Shown in pieces: positions 23,829-34,756 of a stretch of 64,000 nucleotides of DNA. The notes under the pieces are model-generated. The model ran no database searches. It saw only the letters and a list, made by a program, of their open reading frames with translations, and was not told the origin of the DNA. Source of the stretch: Ailurus styani. Taxonomy: Eukaryota > Chordata > Mammalia > Carnivora > Ailuridae. The DNA lies in NCBI GenBank assembly GCA_002007465.1, contig LNAC01000038.1, positions 6,496,280-6,560,279 of the forward strand, written 5' to 3'. Position numbers and translations under genes: made by a program. The first letter of the stretch is position 1. Each line of letters begins with the position of its first letter.

Positions 23829-24818
23829 CAAAACAAACACACAGCCAGGTATCAAAGTACAACCCCTATTGAAATAGACTGTCAGAGAGCAAAAGACACA
23901 GACAGAACCTTAAGAGCAACCAGAGACAAATACACATGCCATATAGGACAACAATGATAAGAATAATGACTAACTTCCTACTCAAAGTAATAAAATCCAC
24001 AATGGAATATAGCAAAAATTTTAAGTGCTAAGAGATAAAACAAACAAGCAATTATCAGGTCAATCTATATTCCTATAGCCACTTAAAATATTTTTTAAGA
24101 ATAGAAGTGAAATAATATTTTCAGATAAAAAAAGCTGAGAAAATTTGTTTCCATCAGATCCAAACTACAAGTTATGCTAAAGGAAGTCTTTAGGTTGAAA
24201 GGAAATGACAGCATGCAGAAATTCGGATCAATATGAAAGAATAAAAAGCACTGACTAGAAATGGTAATTACATAAGTAAATGTAATGTAACATAATACAA
24301 AATTATATTTTCTACGTTTTTAATAAATAACAAAATGCTTAAATAATGAAATATTAGCAACATATGGTACAGTTTACAATATATACAGATGGAAAATATA
24401 CAACAAATATAGAATAAAGGCTGACAGAGGAAATAAAATTATATTGTTCTAAGATTATTGCATTGCATGCTGAAGTATATCATATTCATTTGACTTATAA
24501 TAGGTTAAAGATAAATTATAAGGAACAAATTCAAGTATTAAAAAAAAAAACACTCAGTTGACCCAAAACATGGTAAGAAACCAAAAACCAATAAATGACC
24601 TCTGAGATGTTTAGAAGAGCTGTGTTTTAAATAGAATTGCACAAAAAGGCTGAAAGCAAAAGAATGTAAATTATAAACTGTACAAACATCACAAATAATT
24701 GGTGTGGCTAAGTTTGTATCAGGCAAAGTAAACTTTAAGCAATTAGTATTATGAAAGGTAAAAAATGATATTTCATAATGATAGAGCATCAATTAATCAA
24801 AAATGTAAAAGATAATTG

Positions 24819-25025
24819 GCCGGATGCCTGGGTGGCTCAGTGGATTAAAGCCTCTGCCTTCAGCTCAGGTCATGATCTCAGGGTCGTGGGATCGAGGCCC
24901 TCATCGGGCTCTCTGCTCAGCAGGGAGCCTGCTTCCTCCTCTCTCTCTCTCTCTCTCTCTGCCTGCCTCTCTGCCTACTTGTAATCTCTCTTTCTCTGTC
25001 AAATAAATAATTAAATCTTTTTTAA
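24819..25025 (+). mobile_element. Can-SINE, young mustelid type, inside L1
   Basis: The head is GATGCCTGGGTGGCTCAGTG and the body has a CT-rich run. The duplication AAAAGATAATTG is at 24807-24818 and 25026-25037. Confidence 0.96.
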
Positions 25026-25290
25026 AAAAGATAATTGCCCATGCATCTAATAATGGCATAAAAGAATAAAGAAAACTTGACAGAGGTAAAGAGAGGAATT
25101 AAAAATGGGACTTATTAATATTCTTCTCACAGTAAGTATTGGAATAAGGAGACACAAAACTTGTAGTCATAGAGAACTGCATAATACCATCAAGTTTATA
25201 TAAGATTGTAGAATACTATACCCAATGAGTATGCAATACACATTCTTTTTTAAGTATGTAAGACAAATTTAGCAAAATGGTTTTTTAAAT

Positions 25291-25712
25291 TGCATTTTTT
25301 TCTGAAATAATTAACATGCAATAGCAATAGATCTTATTGTATTTATAGAGGAAGAGCAATAGAACATAAACTGTGGGAGAATCTTTTAATTTTTCAAGAA
25401 AAGCTATTGTTATAGAAACCATTGAAGAAGCTAAATCTTCCACAAAATTGCCACCTACCAATATATCCCTTCCCATTTTAAGGGGGGAAAAAAAGACTTC
25501 TTTCCCCTTAGATTTGCCAAGTCACTTATTCTTTGATCTTGAACTCATTTTTGTGCCTCTGTTAGTGTAAAGTTCTGAGTATGATGATTTTTTGTAATCA
25601 TATCCCTAAAAAAAGATAGCTATGAAATAGGATATTTACTGAGGGAATTCCACCAAATGTATATTCAATGGCATACGTAGAATGACCTCAATTACAGTAT
25701 GAAATCAGTGTT
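25291..25712. other. Unique AT-rich sequence
   Basis: Nothing recognisable. Confidence 0.5.
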
Positions 25713-25721
25713 AAGAAGCCT

Positions 25722-25925
25722 GATCGTGGGAAACTTAACCGCCTCAGTTAAATGTCTGCCTTTGGCTCAGTTCATGATCCTAGGGTCTTGGGATGGAGCC
25801 CCACATTGGGCTTCTTATTCAGTAGGGAGCCTGCTTCTCCCTCTACCTCTGCCTGCTGCTCCCCCTGCTTATGCTCTCTCTCTCTTTCAAATAAATAAAT
25901 AAAATCTTTTTTTTTTTAAAAAAAA
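25722..25925 (+). mobile_element. Can-SINE, older and diverged
   Basis: A diverged head (GATCGTGGGAAACTTAACCG) is followed by a clear body (CTTTGGCTCAGTTCATGATC) and an AAATAAATAAATAAAATC tail. The duplication AAGAAGCCT is at 25713-25721 and 25926-25934. Confidence 0.9.
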
Positions 25926-25934
25926 AAGAAGCCT

Positions 25935-26153
25935 TAACAGCTTTTAGAATTTTGTCCTAAGTCCTTTTCTATGAATAATACCACCATAGCTATAAGACTA
26001 TTAATATGAGTTATTAGAATTTACTGTGGACAAATTAGAAAATGCACAAGCAAAGTTTGATTTTTTTTGTGAAAATCTGGTAAAAAAAAGTCTGTGTTCA
26101 TGGGAATAGGGAAATATGGTAGTCTTAAATTAACAAATAAACAAACCAACATG
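25935..26153. other. Unique AT-rich sequence
   Basis: Nothing recognisable. Confidence 0.5.
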
Positions 26154-26164
26154 CATCCATTTTT

Positions 26165-26390
26165 TTAATAAGATTTTATTTATTTATTTGACAGAGACAC
26201 AGCGAGAGAGGGAGCACAAGCAGGGGGAGTGGGAGAGGGAGCACCAGCAGGGGGAGTGGGAGAGGGAGAAGCAGGCTTCCTGCTAAGCAGGGAGCCCAAT
26301 GTTGGGGGAGGGGGGGTCGATTCCATAACCCTGGGATCATGACCTGAGCTGAAGGCGGACGCTTAACGACTGCGCAACCCAGGCTCCCCA
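26165..26390 (-). mobile_element. Can-SINE, older caniform type, with internal tandem duplication
   Basis: Reverse orientation, ending CGCAACCCAGGCTCCCCA. The body carries two tandem copies of a unit of about 27 bp (GCACAAGCAGGGGGAGTGGG and GCACCAGCAGGGGGAGTGGG at 26213-26268). The target duplication CATCCATTTTT is at 26154-26164 and 26391-26401. Confidence 0.93.
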
Positions 26391-26401
26391 CATCCATTTT
26401 T

Positions 26402-26756
26402 AATTTGGAGAGTGATCCTAGTGCTAAATTAGGCTAAGTAGAATTTGGGTATTAGCAGTTCAGTGTATTGGTTAAGGGAAAAAGGATCATCCTTCATCTA
26501 AATCGAGACTTCTATCAGTCTTTCCTCCAGCAGACCAACGATTACAGCATTTTGTTTTTTATAGAGACTATTATATCTAAAATAACTTATTTCTATCTAT
26601 TTCTAAGATACAGACAGGTTCATTTTATTTACTCTTATTTTTAGGATTCCATCTTGGTGTCCCATATTGTAGGTGTTCAGTTTTTAAAACTAATTGAATA
26701 ATAATACATAGGTCTAAAATCCACATTAACATAGTCATAACTTTACAAATAAATAT
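26402..26756. other. Unique AT-rich sequence
   Basis: Nothing recognisable. Confidence 0.5.
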
Positions 26757-26766
26757 ACAGCTTCCT

Positions 26767-26916
26767 GGGGCACCTGGATGGCTCAGTTGTTTAAGCAGCT
26801 GCCTTCGGCTCAGGTCATGATCCCAGGGTCCTTGGATCGAGTCCCGCATTGGACTCCTTGCTGGGCAGGGAGCCTGTTTCTCCCTCTGCCTCTGCCTGCC
26901 ACTCTGCCTGCTTGTG

Positions 26917-26952
<36 letters not shown>

Positions 26953-26976
26953 CAAATAAATAAAATCTTTAAAAAA
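26767..26976 (+). mobile_element. Can-SINE with (CT)n body
   Basis: The head is GGCACCTGGATGGCTCAGTT. A (TC)n run at 26920-26950 is followed by the tail AAATAAATAAAATC. An imperfect duplication resembling ACAGCTTCCT occurs before and after. Confidence 0.93.
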
Positions 26977-26988
26977 ATCCAGTTTCCT

Positions 26989-27185
26989 AATAATGTTTTA
27001 TGTTGGCATATTTTTGGAAGATAAGTGCTACAAATTTTCTGAAATACAGTTGACTGATGCATACCCACAGCTTTAAAATTGTTATCTTTGACTCTTGGAA
27101 TTCCACTTCCGGTAACAAAGTAATCTAGTAAACGTAATTTAAAATACACTAAAAATTATCAGGTACAAAATTTTCATCACAAAAA
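26989..27185. other. Unique sequence
   Basis: Nothing recognisable. Confidence 0.5.
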
Positions 27186-27212
27186 TGTATGTGTATGTGT
27201 GTGTGTGTGTGT
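27186..27212 (+). repeat. (TG)n microsatellite
   Basis: A short, slightly interrupted TG array. Confidence 0.9.
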
Positions 27213-28689
27213 AAAATTTCTAAATAGAAATTTCATAAAAGATATAAAATTAATCAAAAACTGTATATATGATACCATATGGCTAATACTGAAATTTTAA
27301 CAATGTGCAGAAATACAGAATTAACTGAGGAAGACAAATTAAAATATATATAAGTATTGTAAAATCTACAGTATTAAAATACGTAACAAGAAAATAAACA
27401 TAAATATGTAAACATTTTAACCTTATCTTGATAGTGTGATTATAGTTAATCTTTGATATATTTTCCTTTAATCTTTTGTTTTATGGACCTAGTTTGTTGT
27501 AAGGAGTGCAAATTACTTTTATCATAATAACGATAATAATAACAATAGATGATGCTTGTGCTTAAATATTTTTTCACAATCCTCCTTCTAGACCCTCCTG
27601 GAGATTCTATTACTTCTTTTTAAGTTTCTTTCTTTTACTTCTTTTTTTTCCCCAAACACTGATGGATATGTAAGGGTGGATGTGATCTTCTGCAAGTTTG
27701 AAAGTAGAAGAAGAGAATGTTGAAATATTAGAAATAGTTCAAAAACATTGAAATTGGTGGAAAGTGTCAGGAAAAATCACACATATATTTGGTAATTTTA
27801 CTAATAAACATTTTCTGCCATACTCTAATAGTTTTTAATGCTTTAACAGTTGCTATATTCCAGAAAAAAAAGTTTACTTAATTTTAAATGTAAACTTTTC
27901 TAGAAGTAGTTACAGTTTCTTAATCAAAGTCAGAATTGATTTAATCTTATCTTTTAATTCTTAATGCCTGTTTATAATTATCTGTATTAAGGACATAGAG
28001 ATTATTTTGGAGTAAAAGGGATTCTAAGGTTTGTGGTGTTTGAGGGCCTAAGCAAATGGGAGGATCCTGGGTTGCAATTAGGGGCTTCAGGTACAGTGGA
28101 AATATAGGAAAGGAACTGACCTTGGTGCAACACGTGTCAGGAAAAGGGGATTTTTTTAAACTTTCTCTGCTCTTTTAATATCAATATCACAGGACCCAGA
28201 GTAATAAATGCTCAATAGAGATCTATTGAGAGCAACTGAATATTAATTTTGGGTAAATAAATATATTATGCCAAACATTTCGGGGAAGAAAAAATTAAAT
28301 CCAACACAGATTCAGAGCCCAAAGTTCACAGATTCTAGATGGTAAAATATTAGACCACAATAGTTAAAATTATGCCTTGAATAAGTTGAGAGGTGATATA
28401 ATTTTGATGGGAAATTCTAGCTGGGGAGAATGACAATGGGCTTTTGTAACAGGACGCATTTGAGATAGGACTGAAAGCAAGAAGAGATGAAATTATGAAA
28501 AAAGGGTTAGATACTCTCTGAAAAAGGTCTGTGACCCTGATAAAATAGAAGTCAAGCATATGGAAGAGAAAAGATTTCCCTTTGCCCTGAGCTAAAGCTA
28601 CATAGTTGTGGGGATGATATCGAGTATTTGGGATTCTACTTAAGTGAATCTGGGCTATATTTCTATAGATAGGTTGTCCTGGAGATTGG
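27213..28689. other. Unique AT-rich sequence
   Basis: No gene or transposon recognised. A 69-codon minus frame at 28350-28559 has no recognisable motif. Confidence 0.5.
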
Positions 28690-28975
28690 TATCATGCAGG
28701 AAACACTACATCAAAAACTAATGATGTGGGCACCTGGGTGGCTCAGTGGGTTAAAGCCTCTCCCTTCGGCTCAGGTCATGATCTCAGGGTCCTGGGATCG
28801 AGCCCCACATCAGGCTCTCTGCTCAGTGGGGAGCCTGCTTCCTTCTCTTTCCGCCTGCCGCTCTGCCTACTTGTGATCTCTCTGTGTCAAATAAGTAAAT
28901 AAAAAAATCTTAAAAAAAAACAAAAAAAAACTAATGATGTACGTAGTATGGTGACTCGCATAACATAAAAAAAAA
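28690..28975 (+). mobile_element. Carnivore LINE-1 3' end, split by a SINE
   Basis: It reads ATCATGCAGGAAACACTACATC, then AAAAACTAATGATGT, before the SINE, and continues ACGTAGTATGGTGACTCGCATAACAT and A's after it. This matches the young carnivore L1 3' UTR. Confidence 0.85.
28728..28925 (+). mobile_element. Can-SINE, young mustelid type, nested in an L1 3' end
   Basis: The head is GGGCACCTGGGTGGCTCAG. The perfect 15-bp duplication AAAAACTAATGATGT is at 28713-28727 and 28926-28940. Confidence 0.97.
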
Positions 28976-30779
28976 AACAGTGTGTCATATGTTTTTAAGC
29001 ATTACAAAAATAATGAAGTCAAGTAAAAAGTCTAGTTAGTGTGCTAACGCAGTGGCACAGTGAAGTGAGGAGAGTGCTAGCAATGAGGAAATTGGCAGTC
29101 AGAATTAAATGATAGCACTCTATTAGAAAAGCAGAGTTTTAGAGAGCTCGGGATGAAATAAGCCTTTGTAGACTGTCCAGAGAACCTAGACTTAATGCTT
29201 AATATTTTTCTCATGTGTTTTTAGCTTTAAACAACTAACCTATAAAGAGCATTTTTGGGATACAATGTGCCCATAAATCTGAAACAGCTACCACATGCAC
29301 TGCAGCCCAAGTAAAGCTTTACAAAGATAATTTATTTAGATTCTGAAAAACACTGTAATATACCATAAAAATTTATCAAACATCCTTCAGGAACTTTGAG
29401 ACTTTATTTCTGTTTCTGTACACATCAACCTGCCATTTTCTGAAAGCCTAAGAGAACAGTGCCTGTCCAAGTACATTATTTTATGTATGCTTTGGAGAAA
29501 TATCAATATTTAGTGCATATGTCAATAACCGTAAGTACAAAAGAGAGTCATCCCAGAGTTTCATCACTCAGTCTGTTAGAAACCAGATTCCTATCTGTTT
29601 TCCTGTTGGTACCTGTGTTTCCCTTTGTTTTAGTTAACACCTAAATCAGTTGTACTAGTTGTAACCAAGAGCTTGATAAATGTTAAAATTCCTCTTCAAA
29701 AATTCTGGGATTCTGTAATTATACTCTTGATGATTTCAGCTCTGGAATAGTAAAAGTTTTTGAATTAAAACTATTAAAAATTTAGAGCTAGCTCTATAAA
29801 AAATATATTGTATTTAAATGGTGCCTAATTATAGGTAGTTCCATGGTACAATGTTGATTGCTCTAAGCAAAGCCAAGGCTTTGAATTGAAATGTAATGAT
29901 CAGTTAAGCTGATATTTCAAATTATTTTATGAATACTAATGTTTTCCTGCAAAAGGAGTAAACATTATACCTGTAAGTTTGGTATCTCTCCATGTAATAA
30001 ATGTGCTTTAATAACTAGATATCAAATATCAATTCTTCATAATAGGCATATGATCAATTAATTATTAATCCATGACAATTCATGATTGTCCTGAGGATAA
30101 TTTCTCAGGATCTAGACCTAATGTGTATGAAATCAAATGCCTATGAAGTTTCTCTACAGAATAGTAGGAGCCTTTGCTATGCTTCTTATTAAATTTATTT
30201 AAATTCTTCTCTTGAGCAGTATTACTCTTTTGCCTAAGTATTTCAGCCACATGTGTCTATTCAAACCACAGGGAAACTACATGGCAATTGTCATAACTTT
30301 GTAATCCTCTTAAGTAAGAATCAAAGATTTCCCTCATTACAGAAAACAGAATTAATAAATCTCTGATAGCTTCCTTCAAAAATGAGCAGCCAAACTTCAG
30401 ATTGCATTATTGTGGAAAACAAAAATTACTTGTAATTTAATTTTTTAATTTTAAATCCAGTATAGTTAAAATACAAAAATTACTCTTAATTTCAACATTC
30501 CTCACTTTTCTCTCCTGTATTGCAAAAGTCTGAAATGACATACAGAAATATTCCCTAGTTTTTCTAATAAAAATATCATCGTTATTCCTTTTGTTGCTCC
30601 TCCAGTCCGTCCTGACAATGAAAGCAAAGTGAGCATTCCACACTTGTGATACACTGATGATAAATTAGTACAACAGCTTTCAACAGGACTCACTATCCAT
30701 GCTGTATGTAAAAACAACTCAGCATGAAATGCTGGGCTTTTTAAAATAGTCATCTAACTTCATCCTATTAGGCTAGTCT
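28976..30779. other. Unique AT-rich sequence
   Basis: No gene or transposon recognised. Overlapping frames of 60-83 codons are unsupported. Confidence 0.5.
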
Positions 30780-30802
30780 CTGTGTGTGTGTGTGTGTGTG
30801 TT
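30780..30802 (+). repeat. (TG)n microsatellite
   Basis: A short TG array. Confidence 0.9.
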
Positions 30803-31082
30803 TGCATGTGTGTTTCATGTGCATACTGTGCCATATGCAAACCCACTTCCTTGGATTTATCCACATGCAAATTTCATTAAATTTTTACTAGCTCTTCTTG
30901 CCCTCAAATGCAGTCGCATCCACAATCCTAGAATACATAAGAATTTTGGAGTTAAAGAAATCTTAGTGACAATTTAACCTCACAAGAATTTGAGTTTTGG
31001 AAAGTTTAACTTCTAAGTTCTGCACAATTACTGAATGACTCAGTCAGGCCTGATCAGCCCTTGTAAATTTAATGTTTAAGTG
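30803..31082. other. Unique sequence
   Basis: Nothing recognisable. Confidence 0.5.
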
Positions 31083-31092
31083 CATGCACAAG

Positions 31093-31122
<30 letters not shown>
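31093..31122 (+). repeat. (TA)n array at a SINE edge
   Basis: About fourteen TA units between the target duplication and the SINE tail. Confidence 0.95.
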
Positions 31123-31124
<2 letters not shown>

Positions 31125-31306
31125 TTAAGATTTTATTTATTTGTCAGAGAGTGAGAGAGCACAAGCAGGCAGAGTGGCACGCAGAGGCAGAGGGAGAAAC
31201 AGGCTCCCTGCCGAGCAAGGAGCCTGATGCGGGACTTGATCCCAGGACCCCGGGGTCATAGCCTGAGCCAAAGGCATCTGTTTAACCAACTGAGCCACAC
31301 AGGCGT
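31097..31306 (-). mobile_element. Can-SINE, older caniform type
   Basis: Reverse orientation, ending GAGCCACACAGGCGTCAT. The duplication CATGCACAAGTATA is at 31083-31096 and 31307-31320. Confidence 0.95.
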
Positions 31307-31320
31307 CATGCACAAGTATA

Positions 31321-31910
31321 TTTTATTAAATTTTGCTGCTACTATATTGTTTTAAAACTCCTTCCTTTAAATTCAGAGTCACACCCTAAATTTTACATCC
31401 AAGGATTATATATCCTTCCATCTTTATACAGTTTTATATCACCTATAAATTAAAAGAGGTCTTAACATGGTCTGCAATACCAACCTTCTGTAAAACTAAG
31501 AAAAAATATGAAAATCTCTTTACATTAGAAGCTACCTATTCTCTTTGAATCATGGTGCATGGTAAATATGGTAGGTATTTACATCACATGAAGGTCGCCA
31601 ATGCAGTGTATCCTAGAAGATGAGGCAAACAGAACAGTGTGGTCAGAAAGAGAACAATTTGGCATTCAAAAAGTTAAATCTTCATGAGAACTCATATGTT
31701 TGACCAAGTTGAGGTGCATAGGCTTAGTTAGTCTCTGCATATGCAAATGAATAATGAGGTCAGAAGCTAGAAGAACAGGTTAGGAGAGTTCATAGACCCG
31801 TAAGAACTTAATGAATACTAAGAAGTAGTTGGAAGCCCATTTTTATAGTGAACTAAATATATGGTGCATAGCATATCTAAGACAAGGCTCTGTTACAAAA
31901 CAGAGAAATC
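31321..31910. other. Unique AT-rich sequence
   Basis: Nothing recognisable. Confidence 0.5.
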
Positions 31911-32600
31911 TTTTTTTTTTCCAAAAAGAAGTACACGAGTTTTATTTTGTTCCAGTTTCTTTTTCATACACATGTTGCTTTCCAAGTATAATTTGAAAAG
32001 AGTTGACACAGTTTTGGTTTGATTATCTTCATTTGACAAAAATTCTGATTATTTTCACGGGTTTGCACTTTTGGTTCATAATCTGGTTGTCAAGGATAAA
32101 TAGGCACAGAAATCGAACACCTTAACTTGTCCACGAGTTTAAGAAAAAGATTATTTTCCAAAGACAAGTGATAAAATATTTTATGAAGACTAATTAAATA
32201 AAACTACGTACACATTTAGTAACTATTTTTGACAGATTATTGAACTAATAAAAATAAGCAGGATGGTACAAAAAGTTCTTAGTGTATATTTTAAAATGTC
32301 AGTGCAATAATGGTGTGTGTTAATCAATGCAGAGTCAATTTTTAGAAGGAAGCATTTTTGTTTACAGCTAACCATAAATGCTTGTAGTAGATCCTTGATC
32401 GCCTCGTGACTGTCTCTCTTTATCTGTGGCTATTCTTCTGCATCTGTGAATCTCCAAGGGTGAAACCCTCTATGTGAGACCTCGTGAACTGGATGTGTCC
32501 TTTATATACTGCCTTAGAAAAAGAATCGTAAGGCAATTTCAAGTCCTTAGACACAAACATTTGTCAGTTGAACTTGAAATATCCTGATGTTAGTTATTAA
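31911..32600 (-). pseudogene. Possible retrocopy of an unidentified mRNA 3' end (AATAAA plus A-tail)
   Basis: On the minus strand the sequence ends in AATAAA (31941-31946 on the plus strand, as TTTATT). Twenty nt later comes a pure A run (31911-31920). The preceding few hundred bases are not a known SINE or L1. This is the expected layout of the 3' end of a processed mRNA copied into the genome. I did not find a matching target duplication or recognise the parent gene, and the 5' limit is a guess. A native, unannotated transcript end is an alternative. Confidence 0.35.
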
Positions 32601-33970
32601 CTATAGTGTGGAAAGTGATGTTAAATGAGGGATGCAGGGGGATGCCCTATGACAAACCCGAGAAGAAGTAAGAGGGAAAAAGGAATCAGCAGGTGAACTC
32701 TATGGGGCAAAATGAGTATGACCTATGGAACCAGGGGAGAGAGCTATCAAAAGAAGAGGAAATAATAGGCTTCCAATAAAAGAAGCTATGTTTTGAAAAA
32801 AGTACTGTCACACACACAAAATGAAAAATTAGATCAAGATTTTGGCAATTTCACAGAATAAATGTATTTCTGGCTTAAAAGCAATAGGCATGACTTTTGT
32901 GATATCAGGTACTTTTTATATTTTTATATTTGGCCTATTCTGTCTTATCTGCCTTGTGTTGTCAATAAGTCAAAAAATACTCAGACCATCACAGTCACTT
33001 CTAGTGTCAATGTGCAAAGAATCAAGAAAACAATATAATTTATGGGCAGTGTTAGTATTCATCATTGTTTATTTTGTTTATTCTTAGAATTTGAAAGTTT
33101 CTCAGCATTAGGCACGTATCTGGGACAATGCAGTGAACAAAGGGATTGTCCTATATCTAGAATGGTATGAATGAGACTGGTATGGGGAAGATGGATAATA
33201 GAAAATCCTGGACACTGGAAAGATCCTGTCCTGTATTTTGAGACAAAGAAGAAACAGCAAGACAAAGGTTATTAATGTTTTCTCAAAGTTGAGTATAAGA
33301 AGGGAGAGTTACATATTCTCTATTGCCATTTGTTCCAGACTTGCTAGTGAGCACCTGTTGCTGCTGCTGCTGGGACGGTTTTAACCATCCCAAAGGTACT
33401 GCCTTCTTTCTACTTCTGTTTTCCTTCTCCTTCTCCTAGAATCCTTTGGTCTGGCTTACAGGCAGGAAGTAGTTCAGTTTGACTGAGATTAAGAAACCGG
33501 CCATCTAGATAGAAGTATTTGTACTTATTCTCATATACCACTTACTATTCAACTTGTGATAAATTGTTTATTATAGAGACCAATATAATTTTTGATATAT
33601 TATTGTATTTTTTGCCTCACATAGCACACTAAGTTATTTATACATGATGTTAAATTAAATTTCGAAGGAAGTTTTTTAAATCTTCTAGATGCGCACACAT
33701 AAAATTAAGTCATATTAGCTTATTAATAATGAATCAAGTCCACAGATGATATTTTATGTTGAGGCTCACTATGGATACTGACATGCATTTAGCTACCTGA
33801 ATAAATCACATTCCCCATTCTACCTTACTGCAAACATTTGCAATATTATGCCTTCTGCACATCATAATTAGTCAAATATTTTTAAATAACACATTATTTT
33901 AAACAATCAGCACAGGAAGTTGCTATAAAGATAACTAAATTGCTATCACTTTCTAAATGCTTCTAGATTT
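32601..33970. other. Unique intron 2 sequence near the CDH9 exon
   Basis: Nothing recognisable. There is a short run of GCT units (TTGCTGCTGCTGCTG) at about 33358-33372. Confidence 0.5.
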
Positions 33971-33989
33971 ATCATATAAAAATTCTTAC

Positions 33990-34217
33990 CTTGCCAACAT
34001 ATTGTGTATCTGTACCTGTGTACTCTTCCAACAAGAAGAACTGATTCCACATCCAGCCACGTTTGGTGCGATGTAACATTTTACTATCATCTTTTGTCAG
34101 ATCCACTACTGTTTTGCTTGGTAAATCACTGTTAGCTTTTTCTTGTAGTGGAATAGCATCAACTGTATGAAACATATAGGTCCAGAGGAATAGTGATAGG
34201 CAGTAGTAAGTCCTCAT
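33990..34217 (-). CDS. CDH9: Cadherin-9 (CDH9), first coding exon: signal peptide, prodomain, furin site, start of EC1 (partial CDS)
   Basis: CDH9 is a single-pass type II classical cadherin that mediates calcium-dependent homophilic adhesion, mainly between neurons. The exon encodes 76 residues. Residues 1 to about 21 are a hydrophobic signal peptide starting MRTYY. Residues 22-53 are a short prodomain ending in the furin-type site RTKR (50-53). Residue 54 onward is the mature N terminus GWMWNQFF, whose two tryptophans (55 and 57) are the W2/W4 pair used for type II strand swapping, followed by [15 protein letters not shown]. The GTDTQYVGK ending and the [13 protein letters not shown] signal region match CDH9 as I recall it, rather than CDH6 or CDH10, which have GSDYQYVGK. 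The open frame runs six codons past K76, but the coding sequence stops there because AAG is followed by GTAAGA, a strong donor in phase 0. The full protein is close to 790 residues; the remaining exons lie outside the window. All key residues are intact. Confidence 0.96.
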
Positions 34218-34266
34218 TATAAGCAGCTTCAGCAGGATATCAAATTCAATATATTGTCTGGTGCCC
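33990..34266 (-). other. CDH9: CDH9 exon 2: 49-nt 5' UTR tail plus 228-nt coding part, with splice sites
   Basis: On the minus strand a pyrimidine-rich tract ends in CTCCTCAG at 34267-34274, so the exon starts with GGGCACC at 34266. The donor AAG/GTAAGA places the exon end at 33990. The 277-bp exon has 49 nt of 5' UTR before the ATG at 34217-34215. There is no in-frame stop in those 49 nt, so the start rests on the signal peptide that follows and on homology. A short UTR tail spliced to an upstream non-coding exon is the usual type II cadherin arrangement; that upstream exon was not found here. Confidence 0.9.
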
Positions 34267-34717
34267 CTGAGGAGTAGAGGGAGAAAAATGGTTTATTAAG
34301 TTGTGTTTCATTTTCACATAACCTGTAAACTATAAAATTTTCTAAATTTTATTACAATTTTATAAATAATATATTATATATACATTTGTTTTCCATGTTA
34401 TATCAGTGAACTATCATTAAAACCTCACATATCTCCTGGCTAGGTAAGGAGACATATGTAGCACAAATGAACAGGAAATTAACAGCTGACTTTAACATCA
34501 CTATATTGCAGCATATAAATGAGAAGACTTTTGTAATTTAAGATACTAGGTATTTGAAAAAAATTAAGCCCTACAATATACCAAAGATTATATCAAATGT
34601 TCCTAAAGCCTTTAAGACCAATAAAACTACTGTATTTATTAAAATATGCATGTATATGAGCTTATATATTTTAAATAATACTGTTTCTGCATATAATTTA
34701 TCAACTTCTATAATCTG

Positions 34718-34756
34718 TTTCTTCTCCTCCTCCTCTTCCTCTTCTTCCTCTTCCTT
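34718..34756 (+). repeat. 39-bp pyrimidine tract (TCC/TTC)n in intron 1
   Basis: An uninterrupted C/T run about 450 bp upstream of the exon on the gene strand, where it is a purine run. Confidence 0.9.

Larger units (their letters stand above)
22930..25290 (+). mobile_element. LINE-1 (HAL1/L1M-like) 5' half: ORF1 region into the start of ORF2, decayed
   Basis: It follows an old L1 order: AATCTCCATAATTTGTTACC at 23031, then GCAAAGACTTTAAAAATAAA, GAGCAACCAGAGACAAATAC, TTTTCAGATAAAAAAAGCTG and TGCTAAAGGAAGTCTTTAGG. ORF2 start-like sequence (TTTCATAATGATAGAGCATC) follows. It is interrupted by two Can-SINEs and no frame is intact. Confidence 0.75.
1..33989 (-). other. CDH9: CDH9 intron 2 (3' part beyond the window)
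   Basis: By inference, all sequence below the exon 2 donor is intron 2. No open frame in this span resembles the next cadherin exon, which would encode a conserved stretch with DQDKGDG and a calcium-binding DRE motif. The intron is therefore longer than 34 kb. Its content is L1, Can-SINE, MIR and unique AT-rich sequence. Confidence 0.8.

Noticed and set aside
26625..27149. 174-codon minus frame, the longest in the window
   Set aside because: It runs through the reverse of a (CT)n SINE body (RERERE repeats) and its SINE head; it is a SINE artefact.
1..33971. Searched for the next CDH9 exon (calcium-binding DRE / DQDKGDG motifs)
   Set aside because: No frame on the minus strand carries these motifs, so the exon lies outside the window.
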